Positions 34,034-45,110 of a DNA stretch of 64,000 nucleotides are shown in pieces; position 1 is the first letter of the stretch; each line of letters begins with the position of its first letter. The stretch is from the NCBI GenBank assembly GCA_021399435.1, contig JAJTUP010000010.1, positions 434,001-498,000 on the forward strand, written 5' to 3'. The position numbers and the translations under genes were made by a program. The DNA is from Diaporthe sp. PMI_573. Taxonomy: Eukaryota > Ascomycota > Sordariomycetes > Diaporthales > Diaporthaceae. A model generated the notes under the pieces. That model saw only the letters and a program-made list of their open reading frames with translations, made no database searches and was not told the DNA's origin.

Positions 34034-34543
34034 TCTAAAGGTTAGTAGATTAAATAAGAGTCAGGTAGCAGTAGGGTGCCTGGAGGCTTCTTTGGAATCT
34101 TGAGAATGGTTTAGACAACTTTACATTGAATTTAAGTGGGCTTCTGTTAGCCCTCCTTACATGCCTTCCGACATTGTGTTAACCCTGGGCACGTGTGGGT
34201 TGGCTCTGGTGTAGGAATGGCGAGGCTGGAAAATTCGGCCCTTAGACCTACTATCTTTAGCTTTAAATAGCCAGCCAACCCTAACCCTGACAGTAACCAA
34301 ACTAAATACAGATAAACTTTAGAAATCAGACTATCTAATGAACTAGGTTATATGCTTTTTTGGTAAGAAATAAGGGTAATGTAGAGGTATGAAGTTAGGG
34401 TCTTAAAACAGCCCAAAAAATCGACTTACAGCCACCAAACTCATCTGCCAGCGTGTACGCCCCATGGGCACTTAGAGAAATCCAGTGCCAAGTCTAGGGT
34501 AACTCCTTACGTGCAGCGCCCACACAAGCGTTTCCGTTTAACA
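34034..34543. repeat. dispersed repeat of about 510 bp, copy 2, with target duplication
   Basis: Matches 4654-5187. The bases ACTTT stand at 34029-34033 and again at 34544-34548, and the sequence outside continues one interrupted gene, so this is a clean insertion with 5-bp duplication, as LTR elements make. Ends TCTAAAGG and TTTAACA; the TG..CA rule is not met at the left end. Confidence 0.6.
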
Positions 34544-34650
34544 ACTTTGCCAATTGCTTTTTTTATAGTATTAAAGTTGAATTTCTTGTTAATTTAAGTA
34601 TAAATTGAGTAATTCTTTTAGGACTTGAAACATAATTTCTCAAAACTATT

Positions 34651-35212
34651 TTCGGGGCACGAAATACGATTATAGCTGTAGTGCTGTGAATTGTGGGTGC
34701 TCCTGTCACAACAAGGAATCTACATTATGAAAATGAAAATAAACGGGCCAAGCCCGAACACTTGGACGACTGCAAAGTGGAGCTCAGTTCAAAATGGGTC
34801 ATTGGTGGCCCTAGTAGTGCTTGGGTAATTGCAAAGCCGAGTAATTTCTGCCCTTCCGTGTCTTTCTGTCTTGGGCCGCGCTGCTTCACCCTATCTTTGT
34901 GTTCGCTCTCAACGATGCTGATGTGCGGTCTCGCAGATTTGCTCCATCAGAACTCAAGAGGCGTCAAGACGAGCCGGTCACCGAGCAGGTACGAAGCGCC
35001 GTCCCCTTGTCTGAGGGGGTTGAATGTATGTAGTGGTCATTCTTGTGTCTGTGTCAGGTCAGCATCGACATGTCTTATGTTGTATGGTCAGGGCAGTGCG
35101 ACACGGGCATAAGGATCTCTAGGTGAAGAACTGTAAAATGAAAACCGAAGAGTAAGCTGTCGGATTCCAGAATTTATTATCCGTCATTTTTGACGCACCA
35201 GAGCCACAAGTA
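34651..35212. other. transition from AT-rich block to balanced DNA, no gene
   Basis: Base composition rises sharply here. Open frames exist on the plus strand (34693-35112) but show no domain and no convincing start context; I regard them as chance. Confidence 0.4.
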
Positions 35213-35506
35213 TCATATAATCATCCCAACCCAAAGCTTTGCTTGATCATCTACCCCTACACAATCATGACAGTGTCGTGGGCTGTAACCCATCTTGTTA
35301 TTTTTGCTCGCTGGATCATTCCTTCCTGTGTTGGTGTTCCCTGGGAAGAAAACGCATTGTTCGGATGTACACTTGTCGTGGCCTTCGATGATCAAATCTT
35401 CACATTGTTTCCATGTTGTCCACGCTGCCAGTAGCAATGTCGCATTTGCTCGAAGCTGACATTTCAGCAGGTGTACCGTTCTCTTACACCACTTATGCTT
35501 CTCCAT
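35213..35506 (-). pseudogene. HET-like protein fragment
   Basis: The first in-frame methionine gives MEKHKWCKRTVHLLKCQLRA, followed by GHDKCTSEQCVFF and HCHDCVG, 98 codons in all. This spacing (WC then GH.KCT...C) resembles the region of fungal heterokaryon-incompatibility (HET) proteins around the HET domain, which lies further downstream in full-length proteins of over 500 residues. The frame ends soon after the motif, so this is a truncated fragment. Assignment is from memory of the pattern and could be wrong. Confidence 0.4.
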
Positions 35507-35612
35507 CTTCTTGAACACATATTGTGGGGGGCCCCACCCAGAATTGTCATCCCCATAACGGCCGCACTTTCGAATTTCCTTTCTCAGCTAGGTGCAACGT
35601 CCACCTATCGTA

Positions 35613-35735
35613 ATGGCATCTACTAAGACCATCAACTCTGTCTCTAAGACTGGCACCTTTAGTGCGGATGAAAAACGAGCTAATAGTTTGGTTCAGTCTT
35701 TTGCCGCAGATTCGTTCCCTACATACGATTTCTAA
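35613..35735 (+). CDS. 40-residue ORF of unknown nature
   Basis: ATG to TAA reading MASTKTINSVSKTGTFSADE and ending FAADSFPTYDF. Start context ATCGTAATGG is acceptable. It may be a remnant N-terminus of a larger gene, or a micro-ORF upstream of the secreted protein gene. No homology recognised. Confidence 0.25.
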   Translation: MASTKTINSVSKTGTFSADEKRANSLVQSFAADSFPTYDF

Positions 35736-35754
35736 ATTAAGTCTCCTTCGGAAA

Positions 35755-35901
35755 TAGAATAACTATATAAAGCCAGCTCCACACCACTTAATATTCTTCG
35801 TTTTCTTCAATCCATTCCATTCTATAATCTGGGTTCAGCATTGCCCTGCTCAATTAAACTTTTATCCTCGAGATCAAATACTTCAGGTCTAACAAGAGAA
35901 A
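35755..35901 (+). promoter_or_regulatory. promoter of the small secreted protein gene
   Basis: A TATA box CTATATAAAGCC at about 35763-35774 lies some 130 bp before the ATG at 35902. CT-rich sequence (TTCTTCGTTTTCTTC near 35797-35811) follows, and the start is preceded by GAGAAAATG. Confidence 0.55.
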
Positions 35902-36144
35902 ATGTATACTGCCTCCATTTTTGTCGGGCTTGTTGCATTGAACCTTGCAGCATCCGAGTCGTGCGTTACCAACACTTGGGGCTGTGGTGGCGGTCATCCC
36001 GTCATTACCGATCGCGATGGTAACGAAGCTCCAGACGGGTCTATGTATATATGTGACTTCAAAGGACAGTGGCAACTTTCTGCGGTTTGTGGTGCCACTA
36101 CTTATTGCGTTCTAAGCCAAGATGGACCTTACTGTTCCCCATGA
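35902..36144 (+). CDS. small secreted cysteine-rich protein (effector candidate), 80 aa
   Basis: MYTASIFVGLVALNLAASES is a clear signal peptide (short polar start, hydrophobic core, AAS/AxA-type cleavage region). The mature part of about 60 residues has six cysteines (at about 21, 27, 51, 63, 69 and 78), enough for three disulphides, and the pattern C.FKGQWQLSAVCG..TYC and GPYC seen in many fungal small secreted proteins. A complete ATG-to-TGA frame without introns, with a TATA box and CT-rich leader. It lies about 1.3 kb from the RIP-mutated transposon block, a common setting for candidate effectors. A role outside the cell is inferred; the target is unknown. Confidence 0.7.
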   Translation: MYTASIFVGLVALNLAASESCVTNTWGCGGGHPVITDRDGNEAPDGSMYICDFKGQWQLSAVCGATTYCVLSQDGPYCSP

Positions 36145-37089
36145 GTGTACTCTTTGTCGATTAGTAGGCCATGCTTTTCTCTTGGCGTCGTGAAAGGCCC
36201 TGCAAATCAATATAAGCCGTCTTTCTGTTCTAGAATCAAAGAATTTGTACTCATCCTATGTTTTTATCTGAGCGGGTGCAATGTATATGCGACTGTATGT
36301 ATTCCCTTTAATTTTTTAAAGCGGATATTCGTGTAACGTAGTTGGGCACCCAGCTAGACAGTTTTACTAAATCTACCAACTTGCACAGTAACAAACTCCG
36401 TCGCATCTGCTGCGTCTAGACAGTTTAAAAACATTACGCACCCATTCATGTGCAATGATGACGCGGTCCGCCGCAAAGGGAGACCGTATTGGATCGGCCC
36501 TGTTGCGAAGCCCGCGTGAAGCTTGAATTGAGTTTCGACCACATAGCGGTGGTAACTCGTGAATGTTGTGGCTCTGCTTGGGTGTGCACGCGATTGCTGC
36601 TTGAGCGGCGAGCAACTCGAGGTTGCCGCAACACTGTTCGAAAAGGAGTGAAGGCTACCCCTGCCATACAAGAAAGCCTGGGAGGGTGGGAAGCCTGTGC
36701 CTTGTTGCCAGGGGCATTCATTTCTGATCTTACTACCCGCACTGCCCCCTTACCGTGTAAAGAATGACTAACAGCTAGAGCTCTCTCCAGATGGCCAGCA
36801 AATCCGCTGACAGCGATCCGATCCATCTCCGGGTGCCAGTAGTAATCGAAGGCATCGAGTACCAGCCTCTGTTGGTGATCAAGTCCCTCCCGTGGTCCGC
36901 TGGCTAATGGATGCATCTAAAGCAGTCATTGAGATGCGCACAGACTGTTGGCAGAAGAGAGGGTACTCGGCAAGGTGATCGGTCAAAATCCATGTCTGCG
37001 GCAGACGGAGCAATAGTACAAATAGGGTTTAGCGTGGACAGGGAATGTGTCCGACCCTTGCTCAAATCCTCCTGTTCGCCAGCTTGTTC
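36145..37089. other. no supported gene
   Basis: Overlapping frames on both strands, none with a domain or clean start. A minus-strand frame at 36446-36916 includes a plausible stretch (QQRLVLDAFDYYWHPEMDRI) but no more can be said. Confidence 0.3.
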
Positions 37090-37647
37090 TAGACACCCTG
37101 CTGAAGCGGATAAAACGAGCACGCTCCAGCTGCCCGACCGATACGGCCCACAGTGTCCCCGCCGCGCTCGGCGAGGTCGCGGCGGAGGCAGCTCAGAAGG
37201 CCGGAGTTGACATCGACATCGAGACATGGGGGACAGAAGAGGAACGCGTCACCCGCCTGAACCCAAAAAGGAAGAGAAAAGCATCCTCGAATGTCTACAG
37301 CGAAAGCTTCGAATCCACTGAGGCTGGCTCGAGTCTTCGCATAGAGTTAGAAACAGGGTCAGATACCAAGGTTGCCTCACATTCAGTTCCTACAAGGACA
37401 ATCAAGCGAAGATGCCTACAGTCAAACATACGGCTGGAGAGCAAATGAGTTAGAGTTTACCCGACCATTCCAGGTTTACAACGAACCGGGTGCTGCTGAG
37501 GTCCCTCCGGGCTTCGACGATGATCTGGCCGAGGAGCGCGGTGGTGTACGAGATATGTCAACAGCTTTCCAAAGCAATCATTAGAGCGTATTTTCAAGCG
37601 TGCTATGGAGGACGTCATGGAGGAGGCGCGTTCGGCTTTCAAGTAAA
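37090..37647 (+). pseudogene. decayed coding region of unknown family
   Basis: Coding-like blocks occur in successive frames: LLKRIKRARSSCPTDTAHS and an acidic/basic linker with NPKRKRKAS (37090-37400), then SQTYGWRANELEFTRPFQVY (from about 37415), VYEICQQLSKAI (about 37545) and ERIFKRAMEDVMEEARSAFK ending at TAA 37645-37647. Each change of frame needs one inserted or lost base, so this is most simply a gene with several frameshifts. NPKRKRK could be a nuclear localisation signal. No family recognised. Confidence 0.35.
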
Positions 37648-38135
37648 GCTCTTTTATTTGTCTATCGGCAGGTCGGTGTTTTTATTCCTGGAGTTCTGGT
37701 ACGGTCGATACCCTAGATACCCGGTCGTTTATATGCTCTCGCGAGCGCGGCTGAATATAGAATTGTTGGTGCCGGCGAGCGCCACCCCCTATTCTCGGAT
37801 TGACGCTCTCATATCGTGAAGGTTCAGCAGCGCGCGGAAGTGCTCGAATTGGGCCCTTGTTAGGTTCTTCGTGAGCCCATCACTGGCATTTTGCTGGTCT
37901 CCAGGTATTCAATCTCGAACTCTCCCTTCTGATACTGTTCCTTTACCCACATCTGACAAATATCTAGGTGACGAAGCTTGGTGGCGAGCCGGTCGTCCTG
38001 CGAGACAACGAACCTGATGGCCTGCTTATTATCACAGCATATTTTCCACGGCTCGCCAATGTCAAGGGAGATATCCGAGAAGAACCGGCGAACGTCCATT
38101 GCATCATTTGCCCGCCTAAACGCTACTTCAGGCGG
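37648..38135 (-). pseudogene. copia RNase H 3' end with frameshift, plus adjoining LTR-like sequence
   Basis: On the minus strand: VAFRRANDAMDVRRFF, then ICCDNKQAIRFV, TKLRHLDICQMWVKEQY and EYLETSKMP, followed after a one-base frameshift by DGLTKNLTRAQFEHFRALL and a stop at 37789. This is the standard end of a copia polyprotein (DNKQA..., RHIDI, DGLTK). Next comes GAATAGGGGGTGGCG, usable as a polypurine tract, and LTR-like sequence with CATATAAACG and AATAAAAAC. Unlike the copies at 0.6-10 kb it is not RIP-mutated and is a different family. Confidence 0.7.
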
Positions 38136-38740
38136 TCATGGCCATAGTTGCGGGTCAGCAGAATTTTATTGATGAATCCATCAAATAACCACCAACCTGC
38201 TTCGCAATTAATTCACCTACGCTGTGAACGGCTAAATTGCTGCCTGAAAAGACGCGAGTGTGCTGAGCATCAAAACACTGGTACCAGCACGACAAGACCA
38301 AGATGTTTTTCGACCAGTTCTCTAAAGATAAGCTCACCTGTAGCACATAACCCCCCGTCGCCCTTGCTGCCTCCCATAGACGGAAGGATCGCCTCGGTGT
38401 CGATGTTGCCAGATGTGATCGAGCAGTGCAGTGCCGAGCGAGAGCCAGGTCTGTGGCGAGGTTCCAAGCCACTCCGGCGCAGCGGAACAAGAAGACACCT
38501 CCCCGGAAGAAAACTCTGAAGAAGACCGGTCCACCGCGGGCCGACAAAGTGGTCCATAATACCAATGCCAAATTCGACCTGCTTCCTACACCTCCCCGTT
38601 CACCACAATCAGCTCTCCTTACACATACGATTCAAACCAAATTTGACGGTGAAAAGATACCGTGCATCGGAGATTCACTGCAGACTCAACCGTGGCAAGC
38701 CGCATTTATGGCCGGCATAAAAGCTGCCCCAGTGGCCAAG
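38136..38740. other. no supported gene; gene debris
   Basis: A plus-strand frame (38426-38803) has a lysine-rich KKTPPRKKTLKKTGPPRADK segment, but it overlaps the end of the transcription-factor gene on the other strand and has no start context. Nothing else is supported. Confidence 0.3.
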
Positions 38741-39464
38741 TCAAATGGAAAGACTCTTGACAAGGCCGGCAATTTTACGCATCAACCCATGGGGAGAAGG
38801 TAAGCCACTGTGTCATTAGTCAGTATTGTAAATCTGAGCTTGACGGTCATACTCACAGTACATCCTGCGGGCGAGGAAGCTGAAAAGCTTCGTCTGGGTA
38901 CATGAACGGCTGTTCCATCAGGTTCGCCGTCTCCTTGGCGAGGCAGATAACTGTCCACACTATGCGAATATCTTTCTCCTGGCGCCTCAAGTTCTTGAGC
39001 CGACCCTGAAGGCAACAAATACTCAATGCATGAGACAGTAATATCGAGGCCTTCGGCTGCTGGTCAACTGCTGTCAGGTATAAAGCCATGAGGGCCAAAA
39101 CAGGGATGTCTTGAAATTCCAAGGTATCCCATCGGTCTTTAAGGTTGTTTTGGGCCTGATGAAAGAGTGCCTCTCCTAGCTCGGTAGATGGGACAAAGGG
39201 GACGATTGATTTGATGGAGAGAGTTCCCAGAGCAAAGGCAGCAAAGTAGAGTATCAACTCCTGATTTGGCATAGATTCACAACTGTTGAATGACAGATCT
39301 CCGAAGTAGTAGCTGTCGAGGTTTTGAATACATTTGTTTGCCTCGGATAGGAGCATCTCAACCAGGTCATGGCTAACCCCGTAGACTAGCCTGCTGTCGC
39401 TGTATATATGAATGTATCGGGGGGATTGGGGAGGGTTTCCATCATTCGTCTTTTTCGATGCCAT
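38741..39464 (-). CDS. truncated fungal transcription-factor middle homology region, two exons
   Basis: Exon 1 39464-38857, intron 38856-38808 (GTGAGT...ACTAATGACACAG, 49 bp, clear branch site), exon 2 38807-38741, about 224 residues. The protein matches the fungal_trans regulatory domain: LILYFAAFALGTLS, GEALFHQAQNNLKDR, LALMALYLTAV, ILLSHALSICCLQGR, then RIVWTVICLA and DEAFQLPRP. Full-length zinc-cluster factors are 500-900 residues with an N-terminal Zn2Cys6 cluster. Here there is no cluster and the C-terminus stops shortly after the LPRP motif. It may be a remnant, or a cluster-less regulator; it cannot bind DNA by a Zn2Cys6 cluster. Confidence 0.6.
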
Positions 39465-41165
39465 TTTCTGTTCAGGACCACTGATGCTTTATAGCACCTG
39501 TAGTGGCACTTGGGGCATCACTCGGCACTCGGCTGTGCTGGTTTTGTCCCTGACTGTGACACGCTGGTTATCGGATAAATAGTGGTCAGGAAACATTAGT
39601 CTCGGAAATTGAAGAAGAGATATACATATTGATAATCTAACCTGTTATTACTACCCTAGAGATCATGGGTAACTTATACCGTGCCCACTTCAGAACTTAG
39701 ATTTGGTACAGAGAGGGTACAGTACCCTTCTGTTTCTCTTATGTGAAGGAGTTAGTCACTCGATACCCAGCCATGTTCAGTTGCACATGGGCCGAGTTGA
39801 AACGGGTCTGAGGTGCATAAACAGCTCGGCCTCCTCAACCAGTCTGGTTGTTCCCCGGCGCAGCAGCTTTATTATGCTATGCTGCAGTAGGCGGTATTTA
39901 AACATAGTCAAATTGGCGAGAGGATCTCACATTTTTTCCCCACATAATGTGATACAATCAGGAGAATGTATCTGCTGCGATGCAGAAGCAGCAGAGTGGT
40001 GGAGAGCCGGAGCCGGTCTGCAATCCTGATAGGTGCGATGTGTAGCATCCTGCCTGAGACGCTAGGTCGTGGAGTCTCATGCAGCGAGGCTGACACCGCA
40101 CCAAAATATGGTGTGTATTTAGTAATGTGGCGGCAAGCCCTGTCAAACTGACTAGATTGCATTCTTGGACAGCTAGTGCACAGCTACATGGCGATACTTA
40201 CCTTCTAACTGGTCTCAGGAAAGTTGTTGCATATGGAGAGGTCAGTCAAGAGTGTGCGTTTCCTCGACCTGCGACGGGATGTGACAGCCAACCACCACGA
40301 TTTTGATGCAAAGGAGAACGATGGTTTGTCCAGCCGTCTGCTACGCACTGATTAGAAAGGGCACCACATCATGGTGCCACGAGAATAAGCCAGCGGGTTC
40401 CAAAGGGTAGCAAAAGCAACACTGGCCCTGGTGGACCGCTGAGTGTACCTGGAAATATTAGGAGTAAGAGGCCCGCAAGTCGACTTAGCCAGAACGGGGT
40501 GTTGCAGGATGTAGCGGCTGTATCATTTTCTTTCTGCGTTGTCATCCCTGCCCCGGCCACGGTTGCTTGTTTGCCGCTCCAAGTCCTTTCACACCATCAT
40601 CGGGTTCTTTGCAGGCAGCCAGGCAGCCAGGCTACTCCGCCACCAGGAGGCCGTGGGACCATCTGATGCGCCAACCTGATGCAGAAACGCCCGTCTGACC
40701 GTCCAGACTAGCAAGAACACTCCTGGGCGGCCCTGCCTGACCGTTCCCTGATCACTGTACCGTGTTGACGAAGCTAGCATTGGCTACCAGACCAAACAAT
40801 GCGGTAACATGAGCACGGCTTAAAAATACATCTGAAAAACAGTAGGCAGCAAGCACGGCCATTGTAATGGGCTGGCTGCTGCTGAGCAAACAACCACCAG
40901 CTAAACCTTAGCATTCACCCAAAACCCCCTCCCTCCCATTACAGCTGCAGGTCAGTTTCGCATGAGGATGTGTGATGACAGAAAGGTCTAGTATAGGCAA
41001 GAAGCCACCTGCAGTACACTCTAAATTGGAAACGTAGAAACTGATCACTTGGGGCACGCCTGAATCTACCCACCCTCCGGTATTGGACACAAGGCAATCC
41101 ATGGTCCTCGGCCTCACCAAGCGACGCTGGCCCGCTTGGTCCGCATTCCGATGCCTGCAAGCTGA
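39465..41165. other. no supported gene
   Basis: Balanced composition, many short overlapping frames on both strands without domains, start contexts or introns that I would defend. A CAGG-rich stretch at 40612-40640 is low complexity. Confidence 0.35.
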
Positions 41166-41543
41166 ATGGGCACAGCGTCAACCTGCGCTCCATATAGACA
41201 AATGGAGGGCAAGATAGGTGGCTGCTGCGGGTGGCTCCAACGTCAGAGTGACAGCTCATTCACCGACCATTCTGAACTCTCACCCTGCAGGATGTGCATA
41301 ATATGGCTCCAGGATCAGCCTGCCTCCGTAATGTGTCCCCCTCACCCGCCTCCGTATGGGCCTTCGTTCGGGCAGCTGTTTCCCATATCCTGTTCAGGCT
41401 CTCCATACCCACCTGTTTCGACGTCGATATGGACAAGAAGCTACAACGAAATACATGGGTTGGTCAATCAGCATAAGATTGCTCAGGCAATCAACAAGAA
41501 CACTGAGGCCACAGGCTATCCGCCTCAGATGCTTTCCCGGTAG
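41166..41543 (+). CDS. possible C-terminal coding fragment, unknown
   Basis: The last 60 codons are coding-like: a Pro-rich stretch (CPPHPPPYGPSFG) followed by RSYNEIHGLVNQHKIAQAIN and GYPPQMLSR before TAG at 41541. The N-terminal half is less convincing, so upstream exons may be missing. No family recognised. Confidence 0.25.
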   Translation: MGTASTCAPYRQMEGKIGGCCGWLQRQSDSSFTDHSELSPCRMCIIWLQDQPASVMCPPHPPPYGPSFGQLFPISCSGSPYPPVSTSIWTRSYNEIHGLVNQHKIAQAINKNTEATGYPPQMLSR

Positions 41544-44178
41544 GCTGTCTGGCTGTGCTCGTGTCATCTTCGCCACGCACACTGTCTCACTCGCACATTA
41601 GAATGTACCACCCTCCACGGCACGGATGTGCCTTCATCTGTCGGGATAGGCGGTTTCCCTACGCCCCTGCTCCCAGCTCCCTCCCACCACACATTTTACT
41701 TGCTCCCTGCGCAGTGCCAGGCGACGATCAGAGATCCCGTCCCCGCTTCAAGCGCTTAGGCACTGACAGTATGTAAGCCGTCACATTTCACAAAAAAGCA
41801 GCCTTCGACTATTCCAGGTGCGACTTTATTTGTGCTTCGCACAATTATCCACAAATGGTCTGACAAATGCGCGTCACGCATACTGCGCAACCTGATCCCC
41901 GCGAGCTTGCCCATTACAGTCAGCTTTGATTGTGGTGATGTCGGGAGAGACAGCCTCGGACAGATCCGCTGTTTCCCGAATAGCGACATCAGTATGTGGT
42001 CATTGTAGGCTCGTTTGAAATAGGTTGGGCGCCATGGCTGCCAGTTAGGCTTTCCATCGAGTCCCGCTCCAAAAAGGGTGGCATTCGAACAGCAAGTAGG
42101 AGAGGTCAGGGTCATCGTCGGTCTTGTACTTCGAAGTCCCTCCAGGTACATTTAGGGGCACACAAAAGCCTACCAGTGTACCGGCACGGACACTCGCTAA
42201 TTTTGTAACGGTACATTCACGCCAAAGCAAGTCAGATTGAGTTGGCGGACCCCCCCCGGTCGCTGAATCCCTGGGATGGTTGTGCTCAACATGGATCACG
42301 TCTCCCGGCTCAGGTCAACAACGCCCGTGAAAAGTCTGAGCCTGTGACCACAATGCCTAGCCTAAGGCCATCTTGGCGACTGTGACCTATAGGCTGTCAT
42401 GTAACCACCAACATCAGCGCCGCCCTTCGCATTATCCTCGTTCGCAGCCATTGTAATATGGGCATCAGGGGCCCAGCAACAAATCTCAGTCATATGGCGC
42501 GGTGGGGGGTGGGGTGCATAATATGCTCTCAGTGGTAACATGTCTGCGAGAATCGGTGGGATCTCCGAAACGCCGTAAATGTCATGCTAACAGGATCGCC
42601 GAATTCCTTTCCGTTACTGTCTGGGTGTACAGTAGTGACGGTACACGGCTTGCGTGAATGCTTGGACCGCAGGAGAGCAGCGGAGCGAGTGTTTGGAGCG
42701 GTCCTCAATTGCCGCAGGCTACCTGGCTACCTGGACAACAATCCTGTGCGTGGTACTCTGTCTCTGCATGTCCTTCTGCATTAGTGGTATAATTTTTCAC
42801 TCCCTTTGCCCCCGCTGGTACATTCCGTGGGGTTCACATGATGGCTCGACATATACTTGCATACCATTTTCTGCATTCTCCGGCAAGAAGCACCATTCCT
42901 GGTCGAAGCACCAATACGGACTACATGCAGTTGAAGTCCGCAAGGGGCTAGTAACTGGGCCCGTGTCCTCGTACACATCAGGCAACGACAAGGCAACTAT
43001 GCCAAGCGAAGGAGGCAATGCAAGGGAGGGCAGACTCCGGTCCTTTTGTCCATTTAAGTGTGCAGAAAGGCGCACCCTGCTGCGTCGACGGGGAGGACGT
43101 TTCGATGCATGCCGCCTGGAGATACGGAATTCACCCATGACTCATGTTCAATTTTATATGGATTACCAGGCGGCAAATGAGTCAAACGTGCTAGACATAA
43201 TAAACAGCGTCGCACGGGCTGGCACAAGTCGTGGTCTGTTTGAAGTCTTGAGATAATGACACATCTCGTTAATAGAGTTGACGATGCTATTAAGTTGTAT
43301 TTTTAAGGGTGGTCGGGATTCCTTCGGAAGATCTCCACGGATCATCAAATGCTTTGTCCCGGAATCTGGACCCGCGCCGTGCCTTTGTTTGTTCCCCTGT
43401 AAATACCAATCAGAATAGATTGGCGACAGTATCTCTCACTGGTGGCTGGGTTCTTTGCCTCGCCCGACCACTCACATTAGACTCGCCAGAGATCTGTGAT
43501 ATGACTGCGATCAGGCAGTATCGCTGAGGTCCAGCTTGACAAGAAACGTCAAATCGGTTGAGATAGCGCAGACTAATAGGCGCATCAGTGCGGCTCACAA
43601 GATGTCTGTGGAAAGATACAAAACATGGGGCGTGGAGTTTCTTACCGAGCACTGCGTCGCGGAACTGCTCGGTAACTTGAGGTAGTTAATGGCTTCGCAC
43701 GGAGTCCGCATACCCAGTTGACACCCCCACTAAAACTATGTTTGAATTAGGTGAAAGACCCTCATGCATTCCAATTGGCGCAGCTACGTACTCAAATTGC
43801 GCATCCAGCTCATGCGATACTGTATATCAAGGCATTGAAGGGACAAAGTATACTACATAACACACTAAACAAAGCAAGACAAAAATACAACACGGATACA
43901 GAAGGACCTGTATGATCCTCATTAACGTTAGTACCCGAACTTAAGGTAGAACCCAAGCCTGGTAGTTTTCGCGCCCAATAAGTGACAAACTCTTCCTAGT
44001 TCTGCCTATCCGCAGATATCCCATAAAATACGGTCTAGAATCACTAGACACAAGGCATAGTCTCGTCTATCATCGAAACGTGACAACGCCTTATAATACC
44101 ACAATAGGTTGTGGATGTTGGCTTTTGTGCCAATTCCTTTTCTCGTATTAATGAGTTCTATTTTGATAAGCCAAGGCT
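41544..44178. other. no supported gene
   Basis: Long overlapping frames exist (for example 41756-42151 minus, 42654-43256 plus) but none shows a domain, and frames on both strands are equally open, as expected of GC-balanced non-coding DNA. Possible gene debris. Confidence 0.35.
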
Positions 44179-44397
44179 ATGACCCGCCATACTGAGGATC
44201 AGGACACAAGTGTTGACCATGTTCAAATCCAAGTTTTCTTGGAGAATGGCATATATGGGATGGCGCAGATGCTGGATGATGTGGGAAAGGAGTTGGTTCA
44301 CGTGACTGAAGACATGAAGGAGAATGAGAGTGTTGACGACAATCTCGATGGATTAAAAATCAGATTAGAAGAGACGAGGGTTGCATTCGCAGCATAG
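44179..44397 (+). CDS. MTRH-type gene, copy 1, 72 aa (possibly longer)
   Basis: Starts MTRHTEDQDTS and contains an acidic, helix-prone part (MAQMLDDVGKELVHVTEDMK, DNLDGLKIRLEETR). A frame shifted by one base continues to about 44508 with a basic segment (SRQSRKKRTKRRHKGEDTG), so the gene may be longer with a frameshift or intron. The promoter and first eleven codons are repeated at 56135, where the rest of the protein differs. Function unknown. Confidence 0.4.
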   Translation: MTRHTEDQDTSVDHVQIQVFLENGIYGMAQMLDDVGKELVHVTEDMKENESVDDNLDGLKIRLEETRVAFAA

Positions 44398-45110
44398 TAG
44401 GCAGAGCCGGAAGAAACGGACAAAACGCCGTCACAAGGGAGAGGACACTGGGGCATCATCCCAGATTAGCAGGCGAGAAGAGCCACTACATCCTGATTCA
44501 ACTGTTTGACGTTTCGAAATATCAGGTGCAGCACTCTGAGTTTGTTATCCCTACTGCCATCGTGCAAAGATATGGCCAGTGGTCGCCAAGCGAGGACGAA
44601 GTTTTAATTAAGCTTAAGCGAGAGGAACTATAAAAAAGGCTGAGTACCTAACCAGCTACATTTAATGCCCTTCGCTGTTATTGCATCTTACGTTGTGCAT
44701 CTAAGAAGTAATTAAGAACCGCATACAAAATGCAACGAAATTCCGGGCAAAAGCTCAGTCGCAGCTCATACTGCCCGTGAGGTGTTCGGACCCAACGCTT
44801 ATAGAAAGCTTCTCCTATACCTGTTTGTATAGAAAATCATAATCGTTATATGAACAGCGTAGGTGGAAATCTTTGCTATTGGCGAGAACTTACATTAAGG
44901 CCCGAAATTCCGACTTCAAAGATAAAGGTGAGTTACATGCCCCTGGTACAAGCCCCATAGCGGAGCTGAAGGACGCCCTCCATGCACGGCAGTACCCTAC
45001 CTTGCCGAAGGGTTTCTATTGATAAATCAAGGGATCTGTCACTTTAATAATTACCGCCCGCGCTGGTACTTGCCTCAGTTCGCGCTGATACTCCATCGGT
45101 GATCGCGCGG
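44398..45110. other. no supported gene
   Basis: Apart from the possible extension of the preceding gene to about 44508, nothing is recognisable. Confidence 0.35.

Larger units (their letters stand above)
33543..34650 (-). pseudogene. second, broken copy of the DUF3716-like gene (C-terminal part)
   Basis: On the minus strand 34033-33937 aligns with 13880-13985 of the first copy (AGCTAAAGCCTAAAGA, then GGGTAAAAGGTTAT), and 33587-33543 continues it (TATATAAGGTGACAAAC). Sequence right of 34543 resumes the alignment further upstream. Two insertions split it: 33588-33936 with a 10-bp duplication and 34034-34543 with a 5-bp duplication. The N-terminal two thirds with the cysteine motif are not recognisable here. 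Confidence 0.5.

Noticed and set aside
34693..35112. 139-codon plus-strand frame
   Set aside because: No domain, odd composition, poor start context, and it lies at the composition boundary; judged chance.
42654..43256. 200-codon plus-strand frame
   Set aside because: The opposite strand is equally open (42797-43138), no domain or intron signals; not listed as a gene.
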